IMG/VR virus record: IMGVR_UViG_3300009151_000155
Span: 1-39,495 of that record
Direction: 5' to 3' (one strand)
Source of the DNA: a virus
DNA: 39,495 nucleotides
Of this stretch, positions 23,610-30,835 are shown in pieces. The position numbers and the translations under genes are program-made. The notes beneath the pieces are model-generated. The model did not search any database and was not told the DNA's origin. It was given only the letters and a program-made list of their open reading frames with translations. The number at the start of each line of letters is the position of its first letter. Within the stretch, counting starts at the first letter, position 1.

Positions 23610-23866
23610 TAGATAAAATAGAAGCACAAAGAGAAATTTTACATCAAGTTGCGAAAGGATTAAGTAAAGAAATTAAAGCTTTGAAAAAACAATTAGAATA
23701 TGACAAAGAACATTCTAAATTTATTTGGAAATATGATGGTTGGGATGATTCTATTAAAAGAATTGAAATTGAAATTAGTGTTTTAGTACAGCAAAAAATA
23801 AAACATGAAAAATGGCGTAAGCTATTAAAACATCAAATAGAAGAAATTATAAAGCCACTCAATTGA
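23606..23866 (+). CDS. Small coiled-coil hypothetical protein
   Basis: Length 86 aa; heptad-like helices throughout (QREILHQVAKGLSKEIKALK, later IKRIEIEISVLVQQKI), with no other motif. It overlaps the kinase-like gene by 4 nt (ATGA), and its last codons and TGA form one arm of a 24-bp palindromic terminator. Possibly a partner of the upstream enzyme, judged only by coupling. Confidence 0.65.
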   Translation: MIDKIEAQREILHQVAKGLSKEIKALKKQLEYDKEHSKFIWKYDGWDDSIKRIEIEISVLVQQKIKHEKWRKLLKHQIEEIIKPLN

Positions 23867-23874
23867 GTGGCTTT
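23851..23874 (+). terminator. Perfect 24-bp palindromic terminator
   Basis: aaagccactcaa / ttgagtggcttt with no spare loop bases, followed by ATTTAAA; it contains the stop codon of the gene at 23606. Confidence 0.8.
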
Positions 23875-23897
23875 ATTTAAAGTTGTCTGTATTACAT

Positions 23898-23954
23898 TTA
23901 ACTACGGCCTATCAATTGTTGTAATTCTGCTGGTTGTTTTCCTCTTACATCCAT
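23898..23954 (-). CDS. Possible 18-codon ORF or gene-end fragment
   Basis: Minus-strand ATG at 23954 gives MDVRGKQPAELQQLIGRS and TAA, overlapping the end of the phosphatase gene in another frame. Its Gln/Arg-rich wording and higher GC are unlike random AT-rich spacer, so it may be a real small peptide or the leftover end of a lost gene. Weak. Confidence 0.25.
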   Translation of the reverse strand: MDVRGKQPAELQQLIGRS

Positions 23955-24280
23955 ATTTTTACTTTGTTTTCTAAAAGTTCAATTAATTCTGATTGATAAT
24001 AACTATAATTATCTTTTATACCTAATACAATTATCTTATTTAAGTATTCTTTAGTATAAGATAGTATTTCTTCTTTATGCTTTTTTTCCATAACATAAAT
24101 AAAATCTGCCCATTCTAACATCCATTCTTCTAATGGAATTGTACCTTCTTTTAAGCAAGTTTTAATATTTGTTCCAGCAGATATAAAAATATTACCTGTA
24201 TCAGCATATTTATCACTAAAATAGTCTTCAGCTGTTTTAGAGCGTAGTTTATTGGCTGAGCAAACAAATAATATATTCAT
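23945..24280 (-). CDS. Low-molecular-weight protein tyrosine phosphatase-like
   Basis: Length 111 aa, shorter than the usual ~150. The phosphate-binding loop is at the N-terminus: VCSANKLRS, the C-x5-R signature with Cys7 and Arg13, followed by SKTAEDYF. The middle FISAGT and WADFIYVMEKKH match the family's conserved strands (ISSAGT and ADLIlvM). The C-terminal general-acid DP motif is only approximated by IKDNYSYY. It could dephosphorylate host phosphotyrosine or phospho-arginine, or act on an arsenate-like substrate. It lies 1 nt downstream of the secreted Cys/His protein and may share its transcript. Confidence 0.72.
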   Translation of the reverse strand: MNILFVCSANKLRSKTAEDYFSDKYADTGNIFISAGTNIKTCLKEGTIPLEEWMLEWADFIYVMEKKHKEEILSYTKEYLNKIIVLGIKDNYSYYQSELIELLENKVKIWM

Positions 24281-24281
24281 A

Positions 24282-24563
24282 TTACCAGCAAATGTGTTGA
24301 CATGGACCTAAATCACCAATAGAATGCATTGGGTGTGCGCAAGGATATACATCTGCTGTATGTATTCTATTACCCCATGCATTAAAGTGATTGCATGGAC
24401 CCAAATCACCACTTGGATGAGTGGGGTGTGTGCAAGGATACAAGTCTCCATTTGGATGGCAAGTATAAGACATTGTTGTATCATTAGTAGATACTGTTGT
24501 GTTGGCTGTTTTAGTTGACAGCGAGGTTACAAAAAATGTAACTGATAAAATTAATAATTTCAT
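24282..24563 (-). CDS. Secreted Cys/His-repeat protein
   Basis: Length 93 aa. A hydrophobic signal-like N-terminus (MKLLILSVTFFVTSLST) is followed by a Thr/Asn linker and then alternating repeats: CHPNGDLYPCTHPTHP, SGDLGPCNH, ADVYPCAHPMHS, IGDLGPCQHICW. Six cysteines (35, 44, 57, 75, 88, 92) and eight histidines recur in P-C-x-H units, four times. This is a pattern for metal binding or disulfide-knotted export. It could sit in the host periplasm or envelope during infection. No known family comes to mind with certainty. It shares direction with the tmRNA upstream but is separated from it by a terminator hairpin. Confidence 0.75.
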   Translation of the reverse strand: MKLLILSVTFFVTSLSTKTANTTVSTNDTTMSYTCHPNGDLYPCTHPTHPSGDLGPCNHFNAWGNRIHTADVYPCAHPMHSIGDLGPCQHICW

Positions 24564-24586
24564 TTTTATTTTTTATTTTTTAAATA

Positions 24587-24618
24587 AAAAATGTCTATCA
24601 TTTTTGATAGACATTTTT
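24587..24618 (-). terminator. Terminator of the tmRNA
   Basis: A 14-bp stem (aaaaatgtctatca / tgatagacattttt) with a 4-nt loop lies just beyond the 3' acceptor end of the tmRNA on the minus strand and is followed by T-rich sequence. Confidence 0.75.
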
Positions 24619-24984
24619 GTGGAGCTGCCCGGTTACGAGCCGGGGTGTTGCTAGCTAACTTAAATCATTCCTTCACAAGCTTAGGATGTTTTCTAACATC
24701 TCGAAATATTCAGTTTATCCGTTTCAACTTAAACTAAAAAATTATTGGGTTTATTATACACAACCACTTGTTTGACTTTTTTAACAGAGTCACCTGTTTC
24801 AACAGGTTAGGCGAAAGCCACTTCGTTGATCAAGTTGTTAGAGAGTGCAAATGCGAAATCTTCGCTAGTTGCTGTTTCTACGTTGTCATTTAATTGTTTA
24901 TTGCTTTTTATTAATCGAATAGGCAACATCCGATGCTTGCATCATAACTTACTTTAACACTAACAGTCTAATCAAATCAGCCCC
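24618..24984 (-). ncRNA. ssrA: Transfer-messenger RNA (tmRNA)
   Basis: Minus strand. The 5' end GGGGCTGA (24984) pairs with CAGCTCC near the 3' end to give a seven-pair acceptor stem that includes the G3-U70 pair required by alanyl-tRNA synthetase. A T-arm follows the pattern CCCGG, 7-nt loop, CCGGG. After discriminator A comes CAA, so the terminal CCA is not encoded. A D-arm-like start GATTTGATTAGAC replaces the usual GGATTCGAC. The tag frame ends at TAA 24809-24807 and reads at most DNVETATSEDFAFALSNN then LINEVAFA; the exact resume codon is uncertain. The EVAFA ending differs from the usual ALAA. Downstream stems (CCTGTT/AACAGG; GATGTT/AACATC) look like pseudoknots. A Bacteroidota promoter lies upstream. 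It should rescue stalled ribosomes with host SmpB. Confidence 0.93.
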
Positions 24985-25011
24985 AAGTGTTTATTGTTTG
25001 TTATTGTATAA

Positions 25012-25042
25012 CAAAGATACGACAAAGTTTTCAAATGACAAA
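25012..25042 (-). promoter_or_regulatory. Bacteroidota-type promoter of the tmRNA
   Basis: Minus strand TTTG (25039-25042), 19 nt, TATCTTTG (25012-25019). The predicted start lies about 20 nt upstream of the mature tmRNA 5' end, leaving a short leader to be trimmed. Confidence 0.7.
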
Positions 25043-25071
25043 AAATTTGTCGTATTTTTATTAGTTATATA

Positions 25072-25326
25072 TTACTTCTTTTTATCTACTTTTGGCTTCT
25101 TAGGCTTTTTTACTGGTTTTGTTTCAATTCCATCAAAAATTACCCATCCATCTTTTATAAAACCTTGCAAAAAGTCATCCATATCTTTTTGAATAATCAT
25201 TGTTGAACGCTTTTTACCAGATTTTTTCTCTATGTGATGTATCCATATAAACCACTCATCATCTTTATCCGCTTTGAATAAGATTTCAGTTCTGGCTCTA
25301 AATTTAGTTAGTTTTATATCTTTCAT
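25072..25326 (-). CDS. Small hypothetical protein with lysine-rich tail
   Basis: Length 84 aa. The N-terminal part (MKDIKLTKFRARTEILFKAD-KDDEWFIWIHHIEKKSGKKRS) has short strands and aromatic residues; the C-terminus KPVKKPKKPKVDKKK is a basic tail suited to nucleic acid contact. No known family. It overlaps the gene at 25304 by 23 nt and ends just before the tmRNA promoter. Confidence 0.65.
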   Translation of the reverse strand: MKDIKLTKFRARTEILFKADKDDEWFIWIHHIEKKSGKKRSTMIIQKDMDDFLQGFIKDGWVIFDGIETKPVKKPKKPKVDKKK

Positions 25327-25615
25327 AAGTGCAGTAAATAACAGGTTTTTGTCTATACATCCACATTTCGAATAAACAATCGAAATCCGGCATATATGCA
25401 GCCTGTATTTCTTTTATGTTGTTCATTATATTCATAATTGAATACATTGTTTCACATTTTTCTATTTCTAATTCCAATACTATTTGGTGATGCTTATTAA
25501 CAGCTACACAAAGGTTAGTAATAGTGGTAGTTCGCCTAATTTGGCTTGCTATTTCTTTTATTTCGTCAATTTCATCTATTGACAAATCGTAATCTTCAAA
25601 TTCTTCAAATTCCAT
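25304..25615 (-). CDS. Small hypothetical protein
   Basis: Length 103 aa. An acidic helix (MEFEEFEDYDLSIDEIDEIKEI) is followed by IRRTTTITNLCVAVNKHHQIVLELE, a beta hairpin pattern, and a C-terminus with aromatic/Cys residues (YMPDFDCLFEMWMYRQ). Not recognised. It lies 2 nt after the peptidase gene and overlaps the next one, forming a minus-strand operon from 26994 to 25072. Confidence 0.65.
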   Translation of the reverse strand: MEFEEFEDYDLSIDEIDEIKEIASQIRRTTTITNLCVAVNKHHQIVLELEIEKCETMYSIMNIMNNIKEIQAAYMPDFDCLFEMWMYRQKPVIYCTYERYKTN

Positions 25616-25617
25616 AT

Positions 25618-26994
25618 TTATTCTATTTCTATATTCATTAACATTGTTCCATTAGTATCATCTGATAAATGAATATATGGATTCAAATTATATTTATCAA
25701 ATAAGGTATTTAAATCAGCCAAATCCTCATAATTTTCATGAAAAGCTGAGCCAGCTACAATTAACTGCATAAAGATTCTATCTTCAAAAGCTTTCAGCTT
25801 TACATCATTAAAAAATGTAAGCTTTTTAAAGTCCATTAACATATCATAATTTTTATCAACAATCTCACGATTATATCCAACATTTCTATTTATTGTTAAT
25901 GTGTCCCACTGTATATTAACACATGCTTTACACAAATCCTCTAAAAATGTTATATTAACATATTCACCAGTTGTGTGCTCATTGAAATAACCAACAGATA
26001 CATTTGTGCATTCGCTTATATGTTGAATAAAATTCGCCGAATCTGTAAATGAACCTGTATTATCTAAATCGTAGACCATGCCTTGGTCTTCAAATTGTTT
26101 ACATAAAGATTTAGCAAATGCGTCCGAACAAGTTCTTGTAAAACTTTGATGCGTTATAATAGAGTGATAATTACGTCTATCGAAAGATACACATTTATTT
26201 ATACCTTTTAAATGTTCGTGTTTATCAAAATTTCTTGATAAGTGTCCTGAACCTATACCACCAACTTCTTCACCTAAGAAGAAATAGTATAAACCTGGTA
26301 CATTATGTTCTATCATATAAAGCATGATAGTAACACCTGCTTTATCATCACCACTTAATATAGTGCTTCCGTCGCTGGATATGAATGTATGTCCAGATTT
26401 ATCAAATGACATTAATCTAACAGTTGTAAAATCTTTACACGCTGAATCAAAATGTGATGTAAACATAGTATTGCTTTCACCAATTTTAATATAGTAATTG
26501 CCATATTTATCTTCTTTAAGTGGAATAGGAATATATTTTAATATTTCTTGTTCTGTTCCATGAGGATATGTTTGATAGCAAAGCGAATTAAATGTGTAAA
26601 ATACGTCTTTTGGTTTATATTCAAACTCTTTTTGTTCGTAAGGAAAGACATCAATTAATTGATATGATAATTCTTCTTGTTGAATATCAAGTCTTTGGTT
26701 ATAATCATATATAAATGCGTCTATTTCTCTATCGGAAAACTTTGAATTAAAGAAATTGTTAAGAAACTCTTTAATATCAATTTTTTCAGGTTTTTTACCT
26801 TGTATATAAACTCTAAAATTATCTTCTGTTGACATATCTAATAGTTTATATCCATGTGTATTAGTTGTCATATATGAGCCCATAATGGCATATGATATAT
26901 TATCAGATATATCCATCAATACTTTTTCTAGTCTATTAGTAAATGTAAAATTTACTACTTTATCAATATTTTTCTGTTTTCTTTTACGACTCAT
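25618..26994 (-). CDS. Zinc metallopeptidase of the M20/M28/M42 type
   Basis: Length 458 aa. The di-zinc aminopeptidase pattern is present: FTSHFDSACKD (His-x-Asp first metal pair), LSGDDKAGVTIML (bridging Asp, D-D-K-A-G), YFFLGEEVGGIGS (Glu-Glu catalytic base and ligand), CVSFDRRN (Asp ligand), and SVGYFNEHTTGEYV (final His). The ~150-residue N-terminal extension is phage-specific. These enzymes trim or hydrolyse amide bonds in peptides or small metabolites. Their role in a phage is unclear: peptide turnover or removal of a host modification. A host-type promoter lies 14 nt upstream of the ATG. Confidence 0.8.
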   Translation of the reverse strand: MSRKRKQKNIDKVVNFTFTNRLEKVLMDISDNISYAIMGSYMTTNTHGYKLLDMSTEDNFRVYIQGKKPEKIDIKEFLNNFFNSKFSDREIDAFIYDYNQRLDIQQEELSYQLIDVFPYEQKEFEYKPKDVFYTFNSLCYQTYPHGTEQEILKYIPIPLKEDKYGNYYIKIGESNTMFTSHFDSACKDFTTVRLMSFDKSGHTFISSDGSTILSGDDKAGVTIMLYMIEHNVPGLYYFFLGEEVGGIGSGHLSRNFDKHEHLKGINKCVSFDRRNYHSIITHQSFTRTCSDAFAKSLCKQFEDQGMVYDLDNTGSFTDSANFIQHISECTNVSVGYFNEHTTGEYVNITFLEDLCKACVNIQWDTLTINRNVGYNREIVDKNYDMLMDFKKLTFFNDVKLKAFEDRIFMQLIVAGSAFHENYEDLADLNTLFDKYNLNPYIHLSDDTNGTMLMNIEIE

Positions 26995-27008
26995 TTATAA
27001 GATTTTTA

Positions 27009-27040
27009 CAAAAGTAAGAAAAAAAATTGTAATTGACAAA
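27009..27040 (-). promoter_or_regulatory. Bacteroidota-type promoter of the peptidase operon
   Basis: Minus strand TTTG (27037-27040), 20 nt, TACTTTTG (27009-27016), 14 nt before the ATG at 26994. Confidence 0.65.
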
Positions 27041-27143
27041 CTTTTGTTAAAATAATTTTGACAAGTGTTTTGAGCTTATAATCGGAAAGATCGTCAACAT
27101 CATGATATATATAATACTACTATCTATAAATAATATATACACT

Positions 27144-28427
27144 ATGATAATTATTAACGATATAAATGACGAGAAATTACTAGATGATATCCTCGAACAA
27201 GAATTGATTGTTTATGAGGATGTCAAGGGAACCGTTATTTATGCTAAATGGGATGGTGAGGATTTTATTATTAAACCAGATATGAATGCAGACCCAATTA
27301 ATTTCATTGATGATTCTTCGGAAAATTTTTATGGTAAAGCACATTCTTATCTAAATAACTTGGATACTAGGGTTAAAAGTTTAATTTCTAAAAAATGGTG
27401 GTTTTGTTTTCAATATTTTCCGACTAATTTAAATGAATATAATAGAAAACCAAAACATAATTTAATTTTAAGTGGTATAATTAAAGGAACTAAAAATAGT
27501 TTCACTGTAGAAGAACTAGAAGAATACGCTAGATTATTTGATGTAGAGCCATTACCATTTATTTTTAAAGGCGAATTAAGTGATAAGCAAATTGAGGCAA
27601 TAAAATATTTCTTAAATACTTCGGAAGAAGATTTGGAATATGTTTTTGGGGAAAAGTCTTTCGCTTACTTTTTTTACCGCTTATTAAATCCACAATTAGC
27701 TCATTCCTTTTTAATGGATAATGAATTTAACTCAAATGTAGAGAAAATTGTGTTAGTAGCTAATAATATGGAATTAAATTTTGCTATTTTAAATCCTTTA
27801 TATAGTAAAGTAAGTAAAAATAACATAACAGAATATGCAGAAGTATATTCATTAATTTTAATTAACTTTTTAAATTTTTGTCAAAGTGTTAATTTGGAAG
27901 ATTTTAAATTAAAAGGTGAAAAAAGAGACGATGTATATAATTATTTAATATCTAGATTATTTAATCTGTATATTAATGAGGTAAAAGATGATATTAATAA
28001 ATTTGATTTTGTAATACCGGAATTTTTTTCTAAAGATAAATTTAGAATTAATAAAGAAACCATTTTAAATAAAATAACTTGCCAATTAATAAATGAAAAT
28101 CCAAAATTTGAGTATATTTTTAAGTGTATTTTCTTTTCATTTAGATATAAAATGAAAGAACCAATAGGTATCTTGAGTAATAATATGTTAAATATATTTA
28201 ATAAATATGTAGATGATATTAATAATACTATTGATTCTTTCTTAAATAAGAAAACCGAATTTGAATTAGGTCGTAGGGGACTAGTTGATTTTGGAGATTG
28301 GTTTGATATTTCATATTCAGTTGATGGTTCCGAAACCGTATATCCAGATATATACGATGAAATTAAAAGAGGTGGAGAAGAAAAGAAAAGGAAAAAAGGA
28401 GTTTTTGGTAAAGCTCCATTAAAGTAA
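27144..28427 (+). CDS. Large hypothetical protein with a KxDG motif
   Basis: ATG at 27144 (MIIINDINDEKLL) is preferred to 27102 because an AATATATACACT box lies directly before it. It is 427 aa. Residues 30-42, TVIYAKWDGEDFI, contain K35-W-D-G, the nucleotidyltransferase signature of RNA and DNA ligases, and WWFCFQYFPTN near 85-95 could be the following motif III; the later motifs (EG, KxK) are not evident, so a ligase role is only a suggestion. The remainder is a large helical domain (LILINFLNFCQSVNLEDF) and a basic C-terminus (GGEEKKRKKG). It ends convergent with, and overlapping by 9 nt, the RHH gene. Confidence 0.65.
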   Translation: MIIINDINDEKLLDDILEQELIVYEDVKGTVIYAKWDGEDFIIKPDMNADPINFIDDSSENFYGKAHSYLNNLDTRVKSLISKKWWFCFQYFPTNLNEYNRKPKHNLILSGIIKGTKNSFTVEELEEYARLFDVEPLPFIFKGELSDKQIEAIKYFLNTSEEDLEYVFGEKSFAYFFYRLLNPQLAHSFLMDNEFNSNVEKIVLVANNMELNFAILNPLYSKVSKNNITEYAEVYSLILINFLNFCQSVNLEDFKLKGEKRDDVYNYLISRLFNLYINEVKDDINKFDFVIPEFFSKDKFRINKETILNKITCQLINENPKFEYIFKCIFFSFRYKMKEPIGILSNNMLNIFNKYVDDINNTIDSFLNKKTEFELGRRGLVDFGDWFDISYSVDGSETVYPDIYDEIKRGGEEKKRKKGVFGKAPLK

Positions 28428-28596
28428 TCTATCTTTATTCTCTTTAATATACTCTTCTAATAATTTTTCTATAAATGGTGATCTCTTATCACCATTTTTT
28501 TTTTATCAATTCATCTATTTTTTTTAAGAGGTTTTCATTAATCGAAATAGTTAATTCATATTTCTTATCTTTTTCTTCCTTTTTGTTTCTACCCAT
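28419..28596 (-). pseudogene. Ribbon-helix-helix regulator frameshifted at an A10 run
   Basis: Minus strand. ATG at 28596 reads MGRNKKEEKDKKYELTIS-INENLLKKIDELI and then hits TGA straight after a run of ten A (28495-28504 as T). Skipping one A restores NGDKRSPFIEKLLEEYIKEN and a normal stop at 28419, which is a textbook Arc/CopG ribbon-helix-helix domain (strand I-S-I, helix A, then the R-S-x-F-I-E helix B start). So it is either a pseudogene, an assembly error, or a gene expressed through polymerase slippage or +1 frameshifting on the A run. RHH proteins bind operators as dimers. It overlaps the end of the plus-strand gene at 27144. Confidence 0.72.
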
Positions 28597-28665
28597 AATT
28601 TATTTATTAAAAATTAAAAAAAAGTTAATCAAAAAAGTTTAGAAAATATTACAATAGACATATAA

Positions 28666-28698
28666 AAAACAGGAAGTTTAAACTTCCTGTTTTTTTTT
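28666..28698 (+). terminator. Perfect palindromic terminator
   Basis: aaaacaggaagttt (28666-28679) / aaacttcctgtttt (28680-28693), then a T tract. It stands alone between the RHH gene and the plus gene at 28754 and may insulate the latter from read-through. Confidence 0.75.
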
Positions 28699-28708
28699 CT
28701 GTATATAA

Positions 28709-28742
28709 ACTTTTCATTTTTTAAAAATAAAAAATGAAAAGT
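28709..28742. promoter_or_regulatory. 15-bp inverted repeat before the winged-helix gene
   Basis: acttttcatttttta / taaaaaatgaaaagt with loop aaaa ends 11 nt before the ATG at 28754. It could be an operator for the downstream pair, or a leader hairpin that hides the start. Confidence 0.45.
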
Positions 28743-28753
28743 AAATAATAAAT

Positions 28754-29251
28754 ATGAAAGAAAACAAGACAAAATATGTAATTGATTATGTATTCAAAAA
28801 TGGCTCAGCAAATAGTGAATTACTAATAAATGACTTTTATAAGAATTTCCCAAGTGAAGTGAATAGGAAAAGAGATTCCTATATGAAAGAAGGAGAATCA
28901 ATTACAGAAAAAGATTTAAAATCTCAAATAAGGGCCGAACTAACTGCAGTTTTTTCAAACAAAAAAAACTTATTTGACTCAGATGAAAACGGGAAATTAA
29001 AATGCTGGGGTTTAAATGAAAAAGGTATAGAATATTATAATAATAAATTAAAACCAAAAACCAAAAATGAAATTGATTTGATAAGAGAAGAAATGAATTC
29101 TTTAATTTTAGAGAATTTATCTTATAAAGAACATATAAAAAATATGAGGCTTAAAAATGATTCTTTAACTTTGTCTTTGAAAGACAAAGAAATGGAAATA
29201 ATAAAAATGGAAAATGAATATTTAAAATTAAAAATTAAAGATTTAATATAG
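28754..29251 (+). CDS. Winged-helix plus coiled-coil protein paired with a Dam methyltransferase
   Basis: Length 165 aa. Residues 1-100 (YVIDYVFKNGSANSELLIND, DLKSQIRAELTAVFSNKK, GKLKCWGLNEKGIEYY) suggest a winged helix like the DNA-binding N-terminal domain of Mrr-type restriction proteins. Residues 105-165 form a coiled coil (LIREEMNSLILENLSYKEHI, SLKDKEMEIIKMENEYLKLK), so it should dimerise. No nuclease motif is present. Its TAG stop touches the ATG of the methyltransferase (29252), so the two are a coupled unit: a regulator or specificity partner for that enzyme is inferred. Confidence 0.7.
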   Translation: MKENKTKYVIDYVFKNGSANSELLINDFYKNFPSEVNRKRDSYMKEGESITEKDLKSQIRAELTAVFSNKKNLFDSDENGKLKCWGLNEKGIEYYNNKLKPKTKNEIDLIREEMNSLILENLSYKEHIKNMRLKNDSLTLSLKDKEMEIIKMENEYLKLKIKDLI

Positions 29252-30202
29252 ATGAATAACATAAACACAAAATTATTTGATTGGATAGGTGGTAAAAAAT
29301 GGCTTGCCAATACACTAACCGCAGAAGCTAATAGAATTATTACTGATAATAATATAAAATGTTATGTTGAACCATTTTGTGGTAGCCTTGGAGCCGTAAT
29401 CGGCTCCATTGAGCTTTTCCAAAAACTCGGCATAGAAAAAATAATACTAAATGACATAAACACTAATTTAATTAATGTTTATCGTATGGTTAAACTATGC
29501 CCAGAAGAATTATTCCAAAAACTTTCCGAAATAGAAATAGGACACATTTCTTTAATACCAGAAGAAGCATTCGAGTTAAATAAAACTAGAGATAAAGAAA
29601 GGCTTAAAATTTTAATGTTAGATGCTAATAATTATTACTTAAATATAAGAACTCAATTTAATCAAATTAAAGACAATCCGGAGCATATATTATTATCGTC
29701 AGCACAATTCCTATTTATAATGTATAGGGCTTTTAATGGGCTTTATAGAGAGAATAAAAGTGGGTTAAATAACTCTCCATATGGATGGACTAATAAAAAA
29801 ATTAATTTAGAAAATCGCTATAATACAATTATGGAGTTTAATAAGTTTTTTAACAAAATGAACGTTTTGTTCCATAACAAATCTTATGATGTATTTATAG
29901 AAGAATATAAACATTTGAAGTCCGAAAGTCTTTTTTATTTTGACCCACCCTATATGAATAAATCTATAAAGGAAAATTCTTACAGTAAAGATGGGTTTAA
30001 TATAGAACATCAAACTAAATTACTTAATTATGTTAAGGAACTTGATTATATAATATATAGCAACCATGATTTAGATTTATTTAAAGAATTTTTTAGTAAT
30101 GAAAAGTATTTTGCCAAAACTGTCTATCGTAAAAATAATATCAGTGCTGATAATCATACAAGAGATAATGACGCAGCGGAAATATTAGCATCCACAAAGT
30201 AG
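29252..30202 (+). CDS. Dam-like N6-adenine DNA methyltransferase (second copy)
   Basis: Length 316 aa. LFDWIGGKKWLANTLTAEA (motif X/I), YVEPFCGSLGAVIGSIE, then IMYRAFNGLYRENKSGLNN-SPYGW of the D12 class target region, and catalytic SLFYFDPPYMNKS near residue 227. It matches the DpnM/T4 Dam class, with different flanking sequence from the copy at 22054, so the two may recognise different sites. It is coupled to the winged-helix gene upstream. Together with 11127, 18018 and 22054 it makes four methyltransferases in under 20 kb. Confidence 0.9.
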   Translation: MNNINTKLFDWIGGKKWLANTLTAEANRIITDNNIKCYVEPFCGSLGAVIGSIELFQKLGIEKIILNDINTNLINVYRMVKLCPEELFQKLSEIEIGHISLIPEEAFELNKTRDKERLKILMLDANNYYLNIRTQFNQIKDNPEHILLSSAQFLFIMYRAFNGLYRENKSGLNNSPYGWTNKKINLENRYNTIMEFNKFFNKMNVLFHNKSYDVFIEEYKHLKSESLFYFDPPYMNKSIKENSYSKDGFNIEHQTKLLNYVKELDYIIYSNHDLDLFKEFFSNEKYFAKTVYRKNNISADNHTRDNDAAEILASTK

Positions 30203-30259
30203 TAAAATTACAAAAACAAAATAAAGATCTATCCATATAAATTAAAAATAATAATTTAT

Positions 30260-30496
30260 ATGGAAAAGAAAAATTTATTCCAAATAGCAAGAGAAAACGC
30301 TTTATATAAAATATGTGACGGCTGCGGTGAAAAAAAATCAATTGATGAATTCAAGAAGACTAATAAATATTGTAATGGTTGTCCTAAAGTAGAAGAAATA
30401 AGAGAGCAATATAAGAAGAGTCACGTAGAAACTAATGGTGAAACTATACAAGGTATAGAAGATATAAATTTAGATGATTTCTTTAAAGACTTATAA
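30260..30496 (+). CDS. Small zinc-ribbon protein
   Basis: Length 78 aa. CDGCGEKKSIDEF and KYCNGCP form a C-x2-C / C-x2-C zinc knuckle at about residues 20-42; the C-terminal half is acidic (IQGIEDINLDDFFKDL). Short zinc-ribbon proteins of this kind in phages usually bind nucleic acid or RNA polymerase, but nothing here decides which. Its start follows the Dam gene by 57 nt; the next gene is 18 nt downstream. Confidence 0.7.
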   Translation: MEKKNLFQIARENALYKICDGCGEKKSIDEFKKTNKYCNGCPKVEEIREQYKKSHVETNGETIQGIEDINLDDFFKDL

Positions 30497-30514
30497 TATA
30501 TAAATATATAATTT

Positions 30515-30835
30515 ATGCCATTACCACATTTTGGAGGAAGTCCGTATATTCCCGGAAATTATATAGAATATATTTATATAGGCGAAGATTTAGATGCATC
30601 GGAATATATTTGGGATAATAATTTATCAATAACATTGTATAAAAATACTTCATATAGGTTATATGATAGATATATTAAAGGTTCATGTGACGGTGAATTT
30701 ATAAATTTTTATATAAAAGATTGTAATAAGTATTTCGTCACTAGAGTTAAATTTAAGGAATTACTTATTAATGAAACTATGATACCTTTATCGGTGTTTA
30801 GAGAAAAAAGGATTGATGAAATATTAAATGATTAA
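30515..30835 (+). CDS. Small hypothetical protein ending in RIDEILND
   Basis: Length 106 aa. MPLPHFGGSPYIPGN leads into a beta-rich domain (YIEYIYIGEDLD, SITLYKNTSYRLYDRY, INFYIKDCNKYFVTRVKF) and the tail SVFREKRIDEILND. The tail is shared with 30828-31301 and 9276-9635. YIYIGE also recurs in the next gene (YIYIGETIE), so the two adjacent genes look like diverged duplicates. An ATAATATATAAATATATAA leader precedes it. It overlaps the next gene by 8 nt. Confidence 0.68.
   Translation: MPLPHFGGSPYIPGNYIEYIYIGEDLDASEYIWDNNLSITLYKNTSYRLYDRYIKGSCDGEFINFYIKDCNKYFVTRVKFKELLINETMIPLSVFREKRIDEILND

Noticed and set aside
24985-25071. tRNA gene near the tmRNA
   Set aside because: No cloverleaf or T-arm sequence other than that of the tmRNA; the stretch holds its promoter.
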